Below are positions 27,014 through 35,831 of a stretch of DNA of 64,000 bases, piece by piece. Within the stretch, counting starts at the first letter, position 1, and each line of letters starts with the position of its first letter. Below the pieces are notes generated by a model. The model made no database searches. It saw only the letters and a program-made list of their open reading frames with translations, and had not been told where the DNA came from. A program made the position numbers and the translations under genes. The DNA comes from Actinophytocola gossypii (GTDB taxonomy: Bacteria > Actinomycetota > Actinomycetes > Mycobacteriales > Pseudonocardiaceae), in the NCBI RefSeq assembly GCF_025165815.1, contig NZ_JAFFZE010000023.1:124001-188000 (forward strand), given 5' to 3'.

Positions 27014-28111
27014 TCAGCAGTCGCAACAGTCACAGCACTCGCAGCAGTCGCCGCACGACTCGCGGGGCCTGCCGGACCACGGCCCGGGGAACGGGTCGCG
27101 GCAGCAGAACTGGCAGGTGCAGCACTGCCACATCGCGATCCCGCAGCCGGCCGCCGCGTTCCGTTCGCGTGCCGGGATCCGGAACCTGGGCAGCCACAGG
27201 CAGCCGCCGTCACCGTCCCGGACCTCCCGGCCCGCGGACCGGCCCCGCTTCCGGCTACCTGCGTGCGCGAACGCCCGGACCACCGCCTGTTCCAGTTCGT
27301 GCACCAGCAGCGCGTGCACGAGCGCGGCGTCGGTGAACACGCACTCCCGCAACGCGAGCCGCACGCCGAGCACCGCGTCGTCGCAGAGCCGGCGGGCTTC
27401 GGTGAGCGTGGTCCCGGTCGCGGTCAGCGGGTTCCACGCGCCGGTGCCGGTGTCCTCCGCCAGGTCCTCGACGGCGTCCACCAGGTGCACGACCCGCCCG
27501 AACAGCCGGCCGACCTCACCCAGCGGCTCGACGTTGCCAGGGCGTCCGGCCAGCACCGCGGTGTGCGCGCACGCCGCCGAAGTCGCCGACTCCGTCGGCT
27601 CGGTCACCACCAGCACCGAGTCGCCGGGACCCACCGAGGACTCGACCGAGGCCTGCCGGCCGACCGCGTCCACCAGCGGCGTGGTGTCGAAGCCGACCGA
27701 GTGCGCCGAGACGCCACCCTGGCGCGCCCAGCGGTCCGCCACCACCCGCGCGGCCCCCGCGACCGGCCGGCGGCCGAACACGCCGTCGCGGTCGTCGACG
27801 TGGTCACGGACCTTCGCCGACGCCAGGACCAGGGACGCGGCGGCGGCCAGCCGGGCTCCCTCGCCGACCGACACCGGGGCGGTGCGCATGCCGCGCAGCG
27901 GGCAGGGGCCGGCCACCCGCCTCGGCGAGCCGGCCGGCGACTGCGCCTCGACCAGGGCCGAGATGATCAGCCCGTCGTAGTTGGTCGCCGCGCGGGCGAA
28001 CTGGCCGTGGTCGTCGCGCAGGGTCAGACACAGCCCGCACAGGTGTGCCCACCACGACGTCCGCAGCCGCTCCGACAGCCGGTGCCGACATGGCCTGATG
28101 ATCCCGAACAC
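27014..28111 (-). CDS. DUF5685-family protein with cysteine-rich C-terminal tail
   Basis: 365 residues from a GTG at 28111, chosen because family members begin [11 protein letters not shown] and a TAGCCT -10 hexamer lies 8 bp upstream (leaderless). The N-terminal region has RPCRHRL...[17 protein letters not shown], with four cysteines suggesting metal binding. The body is helical with [12 protein letters not shown] near the end. The last 48 residues carry 14 cysteines (CC-x-C-x2-CC, then C-x2-CC-x-CC-x-CC-x-C). No function is known to me; a metal- or redox-active tail is plausible. Confidence 0.8.
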   Translation of the reverse strand: MFGIIRPCRHRLSERLRTSWWAHLCGLCLTLRDDHGQFARAATNYDGLIISALVEAQSPAGSPRRVAGPCPLRGMRTAPVSVGEGARLAAAASLVLASAKVRDHVDDRDGVFGRRPVAGAARVVADRWARQGGVSAHSVGFDTTPLVDAVGRQASVESSVGPGDSVLVVTEPTESATSAACAHTAVLAGRPGNVEPLGEVGRLFGRVVHLVDAVEDLAEDTGTGAWNPLTATGTTLTEARRLCDDAVLGVRLALRECVFTDAALVHALLVHELEQAVVRAFAHAGSRKRGRSAGREVRDGDGGCLWLPRFRIPARERNAAAGCGIAMWQCCTCQFCCRDPFPGPWSGRPRESCGDCCECCDCCDC

Positions 28112-28146
28112 GAGGGGCAAGGCTAGCGACGTGACAGGCTGGGCGG

Positions 28147-28659
28147 GTGCATTCGCCCAAGATCGAGCTCTACGACGTCGACGGCATGACCAACACCGAT
28201 CCCAAGGGCTTCGTCCGGGCCGTCGACCACTACCGACGCACCGACTTCGGCCTGTACCTGGCGCGGCCGCTCGACGGGCACCCGAACATCGCCTACTTCC
28301 GCACGTGGCTGCTGCCGGAGCTCGGGCTCAAGGTCGGCCGCTGGGCCGCGCACCCCGGCCAGACGCTCGATCACGACGTGTACATCGACGTCGCCGACAT
28401 CGAGACCGGGGCGGTCTGGCGCAGCGTCGACCTCTACCTGGACGTGCTCGTGCGCGACCGGGTGGACCTGCGGGTGCTCGACACCGACGAGGTGCTCGAG
28501 GCCCGCTCGGCCGGGCTGATCGACGACGCCGCCGCGCGGCGCGCGTTCGAGCGGACGTTCGCGGCGGTCGACGGGATCGCCGCCGCCGGGTACGACGTGG
28601 AGGCGTGGATCGCGGCCGTGTTCAAGGTCACGTTGACCTGGACCGACGTGCGTCAATAG
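28147..28659 (+). CDS. DUF402-family protein (FomD/nucleotide-hydrolase-like)
   Basis: 170 residues from a GTG at 28147. The DUF402 core is intact: FRTWLLPELGLKVGRW, then DHDVYIDVADIE and RSVDLYLDVLV, followed by VLDTDEVLEARSAGLI. The acidic residues in these strands bind two metal ions in characterised members (for example FomD and Gram-positive nucleoside-diphosphatases), which hydrolyse nucleotides. I expect a Mg2+/Mn2+-dependent phosphoanhydride hydrolase of unknown substrate. A divergent relative follows 118 bp downstream. Confidence 0.8.
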   Translation: MHSPKIELYDVDGMTNTDPKGFVRAVDHYRRTDFGLYLARPLDGHPNIAYFRTWLLPELGLKVGRWAAHPGQTLDHDVYIDVADIETGAVWRSVDLYLDVLVRDRVDLRVLDTDEVLEARSAGLIDDAAARRAFERTFAAVDGIAAAGYDVEAWIAAVFKVTLTWTDVRQ

Positions 28660-28709
28660 GTAACAGCTGATCGGGGGGTTTGTTGACCTGATCGGTACCG
28701 CTGCGCACA

Positions 28710-28731
28710 CGATTCGTGACATAACGAATCG
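28710..28731. promoter_or_regulatory. Perfect 8-bp inverted repeat between the two DUF402-type genes
   Basis: CGATTCGT and ACGAATCG flank GACATA. A TTGACC -35-like hexamer lies 22 bp upstream (28683-28688), and a TACTCT -10-like hexamer 9 bp before the next start. Likely an operator for the downstream gene rather than a terminator, as the stem is short and AT-containing. Confidence 0.45.
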
Positions 28732-28777
28732 AACCCAGCCCTCACACAACGCACGTCGGCGACTACTCTTCGGACGC

Positions 28778-29308
28778 GTGGGCACGGCGCTGAACCCCCA
28801 ACTCGTCGACATCGTCGACACCTTCACGTCGTCGCGGAACTACGTCTCCACCGGCACCACCCGGCGCCTGCGCACGTGCCGCGTCGAGCGCTGGGGACTG
28901 CGCACCGAGTGCCCGACCCCGGAGGACCCGTTCCACGACGCCGAGGTCACCTGGCTGTTGCCCGAGCTGAACCTTCGGCTCACCCACCAGCGCCCCCGGT
29001 CCCGCCACGCCAAGCCCAACCCCAGCGTGCTGACCGCGGTGCGGGCGAGCAGCGACGGCCGCTACTGGAAGACCACCGACCTGCTGCTCGGTCTCGCCGC
29101 GCCCGGTGGCACCACGGCGCGGATCGTGCGCTGCGAGGAGTTCGCCGCCGCCGTCGCCGGCCGGGTGCTGCTCGTCGGGGACGCCGACCTGGCGCTCTGC
29201 ACGGTGCACAAGACGCTCGAGGAGTTCAGCCGGCTGCGCCACGACCTGTCCGCCTGGCTCGCGCACAAGCACATCTTCGACGTCTGGCCGCCGTACGGAG
29301 CCCGATAG
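28778..29308 (+). CDS. Divergent DUF402-like protein without metal ligands
   Basis: 176 residues from a GTG at 28778; a TACTCT hexamer 9 bp upstream suggests a leaderless mRNA. It aligns by eye with the upstream DUF402 gene: TWLLPELNLRLTH matches TWLLPELGLKVGR, and YWKTTDLLLGL matches VWRSVDLYLDV. However the strand carrying D-x-Y-I-D-x-A-D in DUF402 reads VLTAVRASSDG here, and other acidic ligands are also changed. So it is probably a duplicated, catalytically dead or repurposed copy. This family link is my inference. Confidence 0.6.
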   Translation: MGTALNPQLVDIVDTFTSSRNYVSTGTTRRLRTCRVERWGLRTECPTPEDPFHDAEVTWLLPELNLRLTHQRPRSRHAKPNPSVLTAVRASSDGRYWKTTDLLLGLAAPGGTTARIVRCEEFAAAVAGRVLLVGDADLALCTVHKTLEEFSRLRHDLSAWLAHKHIFDVWPPYGAR

Positions 29309-29416
29309 CCGACCGGGGGTCAACCGATCGGCTGATTCACGGCCCCACCGGAGCCGTGGCGAACCCTGTCCGGCCAGTCGATTCGCCGGCACCCCGGCCG
29401 GCGGCAGGCTCGGGGC

Positions 29417-30331
29417 ATGGCAATCATCGAGGTGACCGACCTCGTCAAACGGTACGGGACACACACCGCCGTCGGCGGCGTGTCGTTCGCGGTGGAACCC
29501 GGGGAGATCTTCGGCATCCTGGGCCCGAACGGCGCCGGCAAGACCACGACCGTCGAGTGCGTCGAGGGTCTGCGCCGGCCGGACGGCGGCTCGATCCGGG
29601 TGTGCGGCATCGACCCGCAGCGTGACCGCGGCGAACTCACCCAACGGCTCGGCGCCCAGCTGCAGGCCAGCGAGCTGCCGGAGAAGCTCACGGTGCGCGA
29701 GGTGATGGAGCTCTACAGCTCCTTCTACCGCGCCCCGGCCGACTGGCGACGGCTGATCGAGATGCTCCGCCTGGAGGACAAACTCGGCACCCAGTTCCGC
29801 CGGCTCTCCGGCGGGCAGAAGCAGCGGCTGTCGATCGCGCTGGCGCTGGTCGGCGACCCCGAGGTGGCCGTGCTCGACGAGCTGACCACGGGCCTGGACC
29901 CGCAGGCCCGCCGCGACACCTGGGAGCTGATCGAGAGCATCCGCGATCGCGGGGTGACGGTCCTGCTGGTCACGCACTTCATGGAAGAGGCGGAACGGCT
30001 CTGCGACCGGCTCGCGCTGATCGACGCGGGCCGGGTCGTCGCGGTCGACAGCCCGGCGGGACTCGTCGCCACCGTGAACGACACGCAGCGGCTCCGGTTC
30101 AAGCCCTCGGCCCCGCTCGACCACGCGCTGCTGACCGAGCTGCCCGAGGTGACCGGCGTCGAGCGGGCCGGCACGCAGCTGGTGGTGACCGGCACCGGGA
30201 ACGTGCTGCACGCGGTCACCACCGTGCTCGCCAGGAACCAGGTCATCGCCGCCGACCTGCGGGTCGAGCAGACCACGCTGGACGACGCCTTCGTCGCCCT
30301 GACCGGCCGCACCCTCGAGGAGACATCGTGA
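29417..30331 (+). CDS. ABC-2-type exporter, ATPase subunit
   Basis: 304 residues. Nucleotide-binding motifs are complete: Walker A GPNGAGKTTT (~residue 37), signature LSGGQKQR (~133), Walker B VAVLDELTTGLDP and the switch His in LLVTHF. The C-terminal ~90 residues form the extension typical of DrrA-like exporters of lipids or drugs. The stop overlaps the permease start by 4 bp. A hairpin and 108 bp separate it from the upstream gene. A NarL-type two-component system follows the permease and may control it. Confidence 0.94.
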   Translation: MAIIEVTDLVKRYGTHTAVGGVSFAVEPGEIFGILGPNGAGKTTTVECVEGLRRPDGGSIRVCGIDPQRDRGELTQRLGAQLQASELPEKLTVREVMELYSSFYRAPADWRRLIEMLRLEDKLGTQFRRLSGGQKQRLSIALALVGDPEVAVLDELTTGLDPQARRDTWELIESIRDRGVTVLLVTHFMEEAERLCDRLALIDAGRVVAVDSPAGLVATVNDTQRLRFKPSAPLDHALLTELPEVTGVERAGTQLVVTGTGNVLHAVTTVLARNQVIAADLRVEQTTLDDAFVALTGRTLEETS

Positions 30332-31068
30332 ACGTCCTGTACCGGCTCACCGCGACCGAGACGAAGCTGTTCTTCCGGGAACCGACCGCGGTGTTCTTCG
30401 TGCTCGCCTTCCCGTCGCTGCTGCTGGTCATCCTGGGGTTCGTGCCCCCGTTCCGGGAGCCGAACCCGGACATCGGCGGGCTGCGGGTCATCGACCTGTA
30501 CGCGCCGATCGTCATCACCATGGCGGTCGGCCTGCTCTCGCTCAACATGCTGCCGCAGCTGTTCGCCGCCTACCGGGAGAAGGGCATCCTGCGCCGGATG
30601 GCGACCACGCCGGTGCGGCCGTCGGCGCTGCTCGGCGCGCAGCTGGCCATGGCGGTGACCCTGTCGGTCGGCTCGGCGCTGCTGATCCTCGCCGTCGCCC
30701 GGCTCGGGTTCGACGTCGCGCTGCCCGACAACCTTGCCGTCTACCTGCTGATGTACGTGCTGTGCCTGCTGGCGATGCTGACCCTGGGCCTGCTGATCGG
30801 CTCGCTGGCGCCGACCGCCAAGGGCGCGGCGGCCATCGGTTCGATCCTGTTCTTCCCGGTGGTGTTCTTCGCCGGGCTGTGGCTGCCGAGGGAGCAGATG
30901 CCGGAGGTGCTGCGGCGGATCAGCGACTTCACGCCGCTCGGCGCGGGCGTGCAATCATTGCAGGACGCCACAGCCGGTCACTGGCCGCAACTGCTGCACG
31001 TCGCCGTCATGCTGGGGTGGACGATCGTGGCCGGCGCCCTGGCCGCACGGTACTTCCGCTGGGAATAG
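30328..31068 (+). CDS. ABC-2-type exporter, permease subunit
   Basis: 246 residues with six predicted membrane helices, the first after TKLFFREPTAVFFVLAFP, and the ABC-2 permease signature LFFPVVFFAGLWLPREQMPEVLRRISDFTPLG near residues 172-205. It pairs with the ATPase encoded by the overlapping upstream gene. The exported molecule is unknown; antibiotics, lipids or peptides are the usual cargo for this group. Confidence 0.92.
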   Translation: MNVLYRLTATETKLFFREPTAVFFVLAFPSLLLVILGFVPPFREPNPDIGGLRVIDLYAPIVITMAVGLLSLNMLPQLFAAYREKGILRRMATTPVRPSALLGAQLAMAVTLSVGSALLILAVARLGFDVALPDNLAVYLLMYVLCLLAMLTLGLLIGSLAPTAKGAAAIGSILFFPVVFFAGLWLPREQMPEVLRRISDFTPLGAGVQSLQDATAGHWPQLLHVAVMLGWTIVAGALAARYFRWE

Positions 31069-31109
31069 GGTCGTGAGGCACTTTCTGTCAACCTCCGCAA
31101 CCGTCACCT

Positions 31110-31202
31110 CAGGGGAACGTGACGCAACCCAGCCACAAGTGCGCGACCAGGCCGAACCCGCACTCCCCAACGCGACCAACAGGGAAAAATCCGGCGAGGC
31201 GG
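31110..31202. repeat. Dispersed ~93-bp intergenic repeat, copy B
   Basis: Second copy of the block seen at 13711-13801: CAGGGGAACGTGACGCAACC at the left end, AACGCGACCA in the middle and AAAAATCCGGCGAGGCGG at the right end. Here the right end sits 7 bp before the start of a histidine kinase gene, so in this copy the GGCGAGGCGG tail could serve as ribosome site. Confidence 0.6.
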
Positions 31203-31209
31203 AACTGCC

Positions 31210-32502
31210 ATGAGCATCGAGGCCGAGCTGCGGGCGGAGTTCGACCGCTGGGAGCGCAAGGAGACCGCGGTCTTCAAGGCACTTCCGTACGTCCTGCTGA
31301 CGGTCAGCGTCGTCATCACGTTGCTGCAGCCGATCTGGGACGCGCCGGTGCACCTGCCGGCGGTGCTCGGTCTCTCGATCGTGGTCGCGCTCTGGCTGTT
31401 CTGGTTCCACACGCTCCATCCGGAGTGGCACTCGAATCGCCCGCTGATGGGCCTGTACTACACGGGTCTGCTGGTGCTGATCGGCAGCCTGGTGGCCATC
31501 GCGCCATGGTTCGGCTTCCTCGCCTTCGTCGGCTACCCCCAGGCGTTCCAGTACCTGGACGGCCGCTGGCGCTACGTCGGCGTGGTCGGCACGGCGATGG
31601 TCACGTCGCAGGGGTACCTGGGCGGAGTCGTCAACGTCAGCGTCGAGAACATGTGGGGGGCCTGGCTGGCCGTCGGCGCGGTCACGTCGGTTTTGGCCAG
31701 CTCGTTCTTCTACTTCGCCGAGATGTCCGAGCACCGCAACGACCGGCAGAAGCAGGCGCTCGCCGAGCTGCACAAGGCCAACGTCAAGCTGGCGGCCGCG
31801 CTGGAGGAGAACGCGGGCCTGCACGCACAACTGCTCGTGCAGGCCCGCGAGGCGGGGGTGCTCGACGAGCGGCAGCGGATGGCCAGGGAGATCCACGACA
31901 CGCTGGCCCAGGGACTCGCCGGAATCCTCACCCAGCTGCAGGCCGCGGAGCAGGTGCGCGACCGGTCGGACGTCTGGCAGCGGCACGTCGACACCGCGTC
32001 GACGCTGGCCAGGGAGAGCCTCGCCGAGGCGCGGCGTACGGTGCACGCCGTGGAGCCGGCGGCCCTGGAGACGGCCCGGCTGCCGGAGGCGATCGGCGAG
32101 ATCGCGCGGAAGTGGGCGGCCGTGCACGACGTGCCGGCGGTGCTCACCACGACCGGCGACGCCCGGCCGATGCACCCGGAGGTCGAGGTCACGCTGCTGC
32201 GGACCGCGCAGGAGGCGCTGGCCAACATCGCCAAGCACGCGCGGGCGAGTCGCGTCGGCCTCACCCTGTCGTACATGGAGGACCTGGTGACCCTCGACGT
32301 ACGCGACGACGGCGTCGGGTTCGAGCCGAACGGCGGGCGGATCAACGGCACCGCGACGGGCGGGGCGGGCGGGTTCGGGCTGACCGGCATGCGGCAGCGG
32401 GTCCGGCGGCTGGCCGGCCGGCTGGAGATCGAGTCCGAGCCGGGCGCCGGAACCGCGGTGTCCGCGACGGTGCCGGCGATCCCGGCGGAAGGTGCGACAT
32501 GA
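31210..32502 (+). CDS. Sensor histidine kinase, NarL/DesK type
   Basis: 430 residues. Five to six membrane helices (residues ~22-185) form the sensor, then a coiled coil, the HisKA_3 dimerisation box DERQRMAREIHDTLAQGLAG (His ~228), and an HATPase domain with QEALANIAKHA, DVRDDGVGFEP and GFGLTGMRQRV. It should phosphorylate the response regulator whose ATG overlaps its stop by 4 bp. The signal is not evident; sensors of this form often detect membrane stress and control adjacent ABC exporters. Confidence 0.93.
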   Translation: MSIEAELRAEFDRWERKETAVFKALPYVLLTVSVVITLLQPIWDAPVHLPAVLGLSIVVALWLFWFHTLHPEWHSNRPLMGLYYTGLLVLIGSLVAIAPWFGFLAFVGYPQAFQYLDGRWRYVGVVGTAMVTSQGYLGGVVNVSVENMWGAWLAVGAVTSVLASSFFYFAEMSEHRNDRQKQALAELHKANVKLAAALEENAGLHAQLLVQAREAGVLDERQRMAREIHDTLAQGLAGILTQLQAAEQVRDRSDVWQRHVDTASTLARESLAEARRTVHAVEPAALETARLPEAIGEIARKWAAVHDVPAVLTTTGDARPMHPEVEVTLLRTAQEALANIAKHARASRVGLTLSYMEDLVTLDVRDDGVGFEPNGGRINGTATGGAGGFGLTGMRQRVRRLAGRLEIESEPGAGTAVSATVPAIPAEGAT

Positions 32503-33140
32503 GCGAGACGCCGGTCAGGGTGCTGATCGTCGATGATCACCCGATCGTGCGGGACGGGTTGCGGGGGATGTTCGCCGCCGATCCGCTGTTCGAGGTGGTC
32601 GGGGAGGCCGCGGACGGGGCCGAGGCGATCGCGGTCGGCGAGCGGTTGCGGCCGGACGTGATCCTGATGGATCTGCGGATGCCCGAGGTCGACGGGGTGA
32701 CCGCGATCAGGGAGTTGAGCCGGCGCGGGGTCGAGTCCCGGGTGCTGGTGCTGACGACCTACGACACCGACAGCGACGTGCTGCCGGCGATCGAGGCCGG
32801 CGCGACCGGGTTCATGCTGAAGGACGCGCCGCGGGAGGAGCTGGTGCGGGCGGTGCGCGCGGCGGCGCGCGGGCAGGCGGCGCTCTCCCCCGCGGTCGCG
32901 ACCCGGCTGATGGGGCAGATGCGCAAGCCGGCGGCCGAGCCGTTGTCGCAGCGGGAGCTGGAGGTGCTGGAACTGATCGCGCGCGGCTCGACGAACCGGG
33001 AGGCGGCCGAGCGGCTGTTCATCAGCGAGGCGACGGTGAAGACCCACCTGCTGCACGTGTACGCCAAGCTCGGGGTCAACGACCGCGCGGCCGCGGTGGC
33101 CACCGCGTTCGAGCGCGGTTACCTGACGCCACGGCGCTGA
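32499..33140 (+). CDS. Response regulator, NarL/LuxR type
   Basis: 213 residues. Receiver domain (~6-122) with acidic pair DD at 12-13, phospho-acceptor Asp in DVILMDLRMPEVDG, and Lys in FMLKDAPREEL; LuxR-type helix-turn-helix (~148-210) with LSQRELEVLELIARGSTNREAAERL and SEATVKTHLLHVYAKLGV. It is co-translated with the upstream kinase and is likely to regulate the preceding ABC exporter genes (inference from position). Confidence 0.95.
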   Translation: MSETPVRVLIVDDHPIVRDGLRGMFAADPLFEVVGEAADGAEAIAVGERLRPDVILMDLRMPEVDGVTAIRELSRRGVESRVLVLTTYDTDSDVLPAIEAGATGFMLKDAPREELVRAVRAAARGQAALSPAVATRLMGQMRKPAAEPLSQRELEVLELIARGSTNREAAERLFISEATVKTHLLHVYAKLGVNDRAAAVATAFERGYLTPRR

Positions 33141-33167
33141 CCTGGGGATACATTTCGTTGACCCGCT

Positions 33168-33217
33168 GATAAAGCGCGCTTATCGCTTTGTGGCGGCATT
33201 CCGGTCTTTTGTATACG
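33168..33217 (+). promoter_or_regulatory. moaA promoter with near-palindrome
   Basis: TTGTGG (33188-33193) and TATACG (33212-33217) are separated by 18 bp and end nine bases before the moaA GTG, which implies a leaderless mRNA. Just upstream, GATAA-AGCGCGC-TTATC (33168-33184) is a near-perfect palindrome that could be an operator. Confidence 0.5.
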
Positions 33218-33226
33218 TTGGGCGGC

Positions 33227-34252
33227 GTGTCAGCCACCTTGGACCGCTTCCGCCGGCCGTTGCGGAACCTGCGGATCTCGGTCACCGACAGGTGCAACCT
33301 GCGGTGCCGGTACTGCATGCCGGAGGCGGAGTACGTCTGGCTGCCCCGCAAGGACCTGCTGAGCTTCGAGGAGATCTCCGCGCTGGTCGACGTGTTCATG
33401 TCGCTAGGCGTGGACAAGGTGCGGATCACCGGTGGCGAGCCGCTGCTGCGCCACGACGTGCCGACGCTGGTCGGCATGCTGGCCGGCAAGCCGGGGCTGC
33501 GTGACCTGGCGATGACCACCAACGGGGTGCTGCTCGCCGACCACGTTGCGGCGTTGCGGGCGGCCGGGCTCGGCCGGGTCACGGTCAGCCTGGACACGCT
33601 GCGGGCGGACCGGTCCAAGACGCTGTCCCAGCGGAGCACGCACCCTCGGGTGCTGGCCGGGATCGCGTCGGTCGCGCCGGCCGGCTTCACCGGCACCAAG
33701 ATCGACACGGTGGCGATGCGCGGGGTGAACGACGACGAGCTGGTCGACCTGATCGAGTACGGCCGGACGGTGCCGGCCGAGGTGCGGTTCATCGAGTACA
33801 TGGACGTCGGCGGGGCCACCACGTGGTCACCGGACCTGGTGCTGTCGCGGGCGGACATGCTGGCCACGCTGCGCGACCACTACGGCGAGATCACTCCGCT
33901 GCGGAACACCGACGCCGCGCCGGCGGACCGGTTCGCGCTGCCGGACGGGACGACGTTCGGGATCGTCTCGTCGACCACGCAGCCGTTCTGCGCGACCTGT
34001 GACCGCAGCCGGCTGACCGCGGACGGCATGTGGTTCCGGTGCCTGTACGCGATGGAGGGCACGAACCTGCGCGACCCGCTGCGTGACGGCGCGTCGTTCG
34101 ACGAGCTGCGCGAGCTGATCGGCGGGATCTGGTCGGCGCGGACCGATCAGGGCGCGGTCGACCGGCTGGCGGAGCGGGACCGGATGCCGTTCGTGCCGGT
34201 GGACGCGCTGCGGTCGAACCCCCACCTGGAGATGCACACCCGGGGCGGTTAG
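33227..34252 (+). CDS. moaA: GTP 3',8-cyclase MoaA (molybdenum cofactor synthesis)
   Basis: 341 residues from a GTG at 33227. The radical-SAM cluster motif CNLRCRYC is at ~residues 24-31, the SAM-binding GGEPLLR at ~70, and the second iron-sulfur cluster ligands C-x2-C-x13-C (CATC...RCLYAM) at ~260. The chain ends in the conserved Gly-Gly. The enzyme converts GTP to 3',8-cyclo-GTP, the first step to molybdopterin. No moaC or other moa gene is adjacent. Its stop overlaps the convergent coaE stop. Confidence 0.97.
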   Translation: MSATLDRFRRPLRNLRISVTDRCNLRCRYCMPEAEYVWLPRKDLLSFEEISALVDVFMSLGVDKVRITGGEPLLRHDVPTLVGMLAGKPGLRDLAMTTNGVLLADHVAALRAAGLGRVTVSLDTLRADRSKTLSQRSTHPRVLAGIASVAPAGFTGTKIDTVAMRGVNDDELVDLIEYGRTVPAEVRFIEYMDVGGATTWSPDLVLSRADMLATLRDHYGEITPLRNTDAAPADRFALPDGTTFGIVSSTTQPFCATCDRSRLTADGMWFRCLYAMEGTNLRDPLRDGASFDELRELIGGIWSARTDQGAVDRLAERDRMPFVPVDALRSNPHLEMHTRGG

Positions 34253-35442
34253 GGCGTCCAGCCGGTGCGCTGCGCCCAGTCTTCGGCGCGGGTGGCGGCC
34301 TGGTCGAACCAGGGCTCCTTGGCCTCGACGTAGCGGTCGATGTCGTCGTCGGCGCCGAACCGGTCGGCCAGGTGTTCCTTGAGGGCGCGGTACTCGGCGC
34401 GGGCGGACTCGTCGGCGCGGAGCCAGGCCGGGATCAGCAGGGCGAGCCGCCAACCGGGACTGCCCTCGGCCCGGACGTGCAGGTTGACGAGCCGGCCGGG
34501 GTCGGCCGACAGGTGCAGGCGCTTGGGCCACTGGGCGGGGTCGGGCGCGTAGGGCTTGGGGTTGTCCCGGTCGATGCGCGGGTGGCGGGGGAAGCCGGCC
34601 TGGGCGAGGGCGTCGGCGAGGTTGTCGGCCTGGTCCATGGAGTCGACGGTGAGCTGCAGGTCGACGACGTCCTTGGCGGGCAGGCCGGGGACGGCGGTGG
34701 AGCCGATGTGGTCGACGCGGGCGTCGAGGTCGCCGATCGCGGTGCGGACCCGGGCGGCGAGGCGGTCGGCCTGGGTGGGCCAGGTGGGGTCGGGCGGGAC
34801 GAGGCGGGGGCCGCCGGAGCGGTTGTACTGGCCGAGGCGGATGTTGGCCTCGTAGCGGACGAGCCGGTCGGCCCAGAGCGCGTCGACGTCGGCGAGCACC
34901 TGGTCGACCGGGCCGCCGTTGTCGAGCCAGACGTCGGCGACGGCGCGGCGGGCTTGCTCGGTGGCCTGGGCGGCGATCCGGGCGCGGGTGTCGGCCTCGG
35001 ACATGCCGCGGTCCCGGGTGACCCGCTCGACGCGGGTGTCGACCGGTGCGTCGACGACGATGACCAGGTGGTAGGCCGGGGCGAGGCCGTTCTCGACGAG
35101 CAGCGGGACGTCGTGCACGACGATGGCGTCGGCGGGGGCGGCGTTCATCAGCTCGGCGGTGCGCTCCCCGATCAGCGGGTGCACGATGCCGTTGAGGCGT
35201 TGGCGGGCGGCGTCGTCGGCGAACACGACGGTGGCGAGGGCGGCCCGATCGAGTGAGCCGGACCGGTCGAGGATGCCGGAGCCGAAGGCGTCGGCCAGTT
35301 GGGCGAGGCCGGGGGTGCCGGGCTCGACGACCTCCCGCGCGATCCGGTCCGCGTCGATGACGACGGCCCCGTGCTCGGCGAGCCGACCGGACACAGTGGA
35401 TTTTCCGGAGCCGATTCCGCCGGTCAGGCCTACGCGCAGCAT
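34249..35442 (-). CDS. coaE: Dephospho-CoA kinase fused to GrpB (UPF0157) domain
   Basis: 397 residues. The kinase half (~1-200) has P-loop GGIGSGKST (residues 8-16), [15 protein letters not shown] and [12 protein letters not shown], and performs the last step of coenzyme A synthesis. The C-terminal half (~215-395) is a GrpB/UPF0157 domain with [20 protein letters not shown], a nucleotidyltransferase-like fold of unclear role. This fusion is typical of actinobacteria. Its 3' end overlaps the moaA stop in the opposite direction. Confidence 0.96.
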   Translation of the reverse strand: MLRVGLTGGIGSGKSTVSGRLAEHGAVVIDADRIAREVVEPGTPGLAQLADAFGSGILDRSGSLDRAALATVVFADDAARQRLNGIVHPLIGERTAELMNAAPADAIVVHDVPLLVENGLAPAYHLVIVVDAPVDTRVERVTRDRGMSEADTRARIAAQATEQARRAVADVWLDNGGPVDQVLADVDALWADRLVRYEANIRLGQYNRSGGPRLVPPDPTWPTQADRLAARVRTAIGDLDARVDHIGSTAVPGLPAKDVVDLQLTVDSMDQADNLADALAQAGFPRHPRIDRDNPKPYAPDPAQWPKRLHLSADPGRLVNLHVRAEGSPGWRLALLIPAWLRADESARAEYRALKEHLADRFGADDDIDRYVEAKEPWFDQAATRAEDWAQRTGWTP

Positions 35443-35582
35443 GTGGTCATTCTGGCAGGTTGATCTCCTGGGGCCGTGGCCAACCTGTTACGCGGGCGCT
35501 GGTGACACGCGTGCCGGGTTACGCGGAATCGGCTGGTCGATCCCTTACCGTGACCGCCAACCGTCACCCACATGGAGGAACC

Positions 35583-35807
35583 ATGCGACGACGCGGCAGG
35601 CAGCAGGGCCCGGGGAGGCACCGGCTAGGCGCGCCCGGGCTACGGCACTGCCTGGAGTACCGCGCCGTCGCGGAGGCGTTGGCGGAGTACCGCCGCAACT
35701 GGTGGACAACGATCCTCGTACCGACGGCGAAGCACAGCCTGGCCGGCCTCCGCCGCCGCGCAGCCGCCGCGGCCGCCGACCGCGCCTGGGCGCCCGCCAT
35801 CAGCTGA
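35583..35807 (+). CDS. Small basic protein of unknown function
   Basis: 74 residues with an ATG preceded by GGAGG at the correct distance. The sequence is rich in Arg and Ala, with a central helix (LEYRAVAEALAEYRRNWWTTILVP) and a basic C-terminus (LAGLRRRAAAAAADRAW). No domain is recognised; the charge suggests nucleic-acid or membrane-surface binding. It is divergent from coaE and followed at 25 bp by the large repeat array. The strong ribosome site makes it credible despite its size. Confidence 0.5.
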   Translation: MRRRGRQQGPGRHRLGAPGLRHCLEYRAVAEALAEYRRNWWTTILVPTAKHSLAGLRRRAAAAAADRAWAPAIS

Positions 35808-35831
35808 CGCCCCGACCCCCCGCCACGCGCG

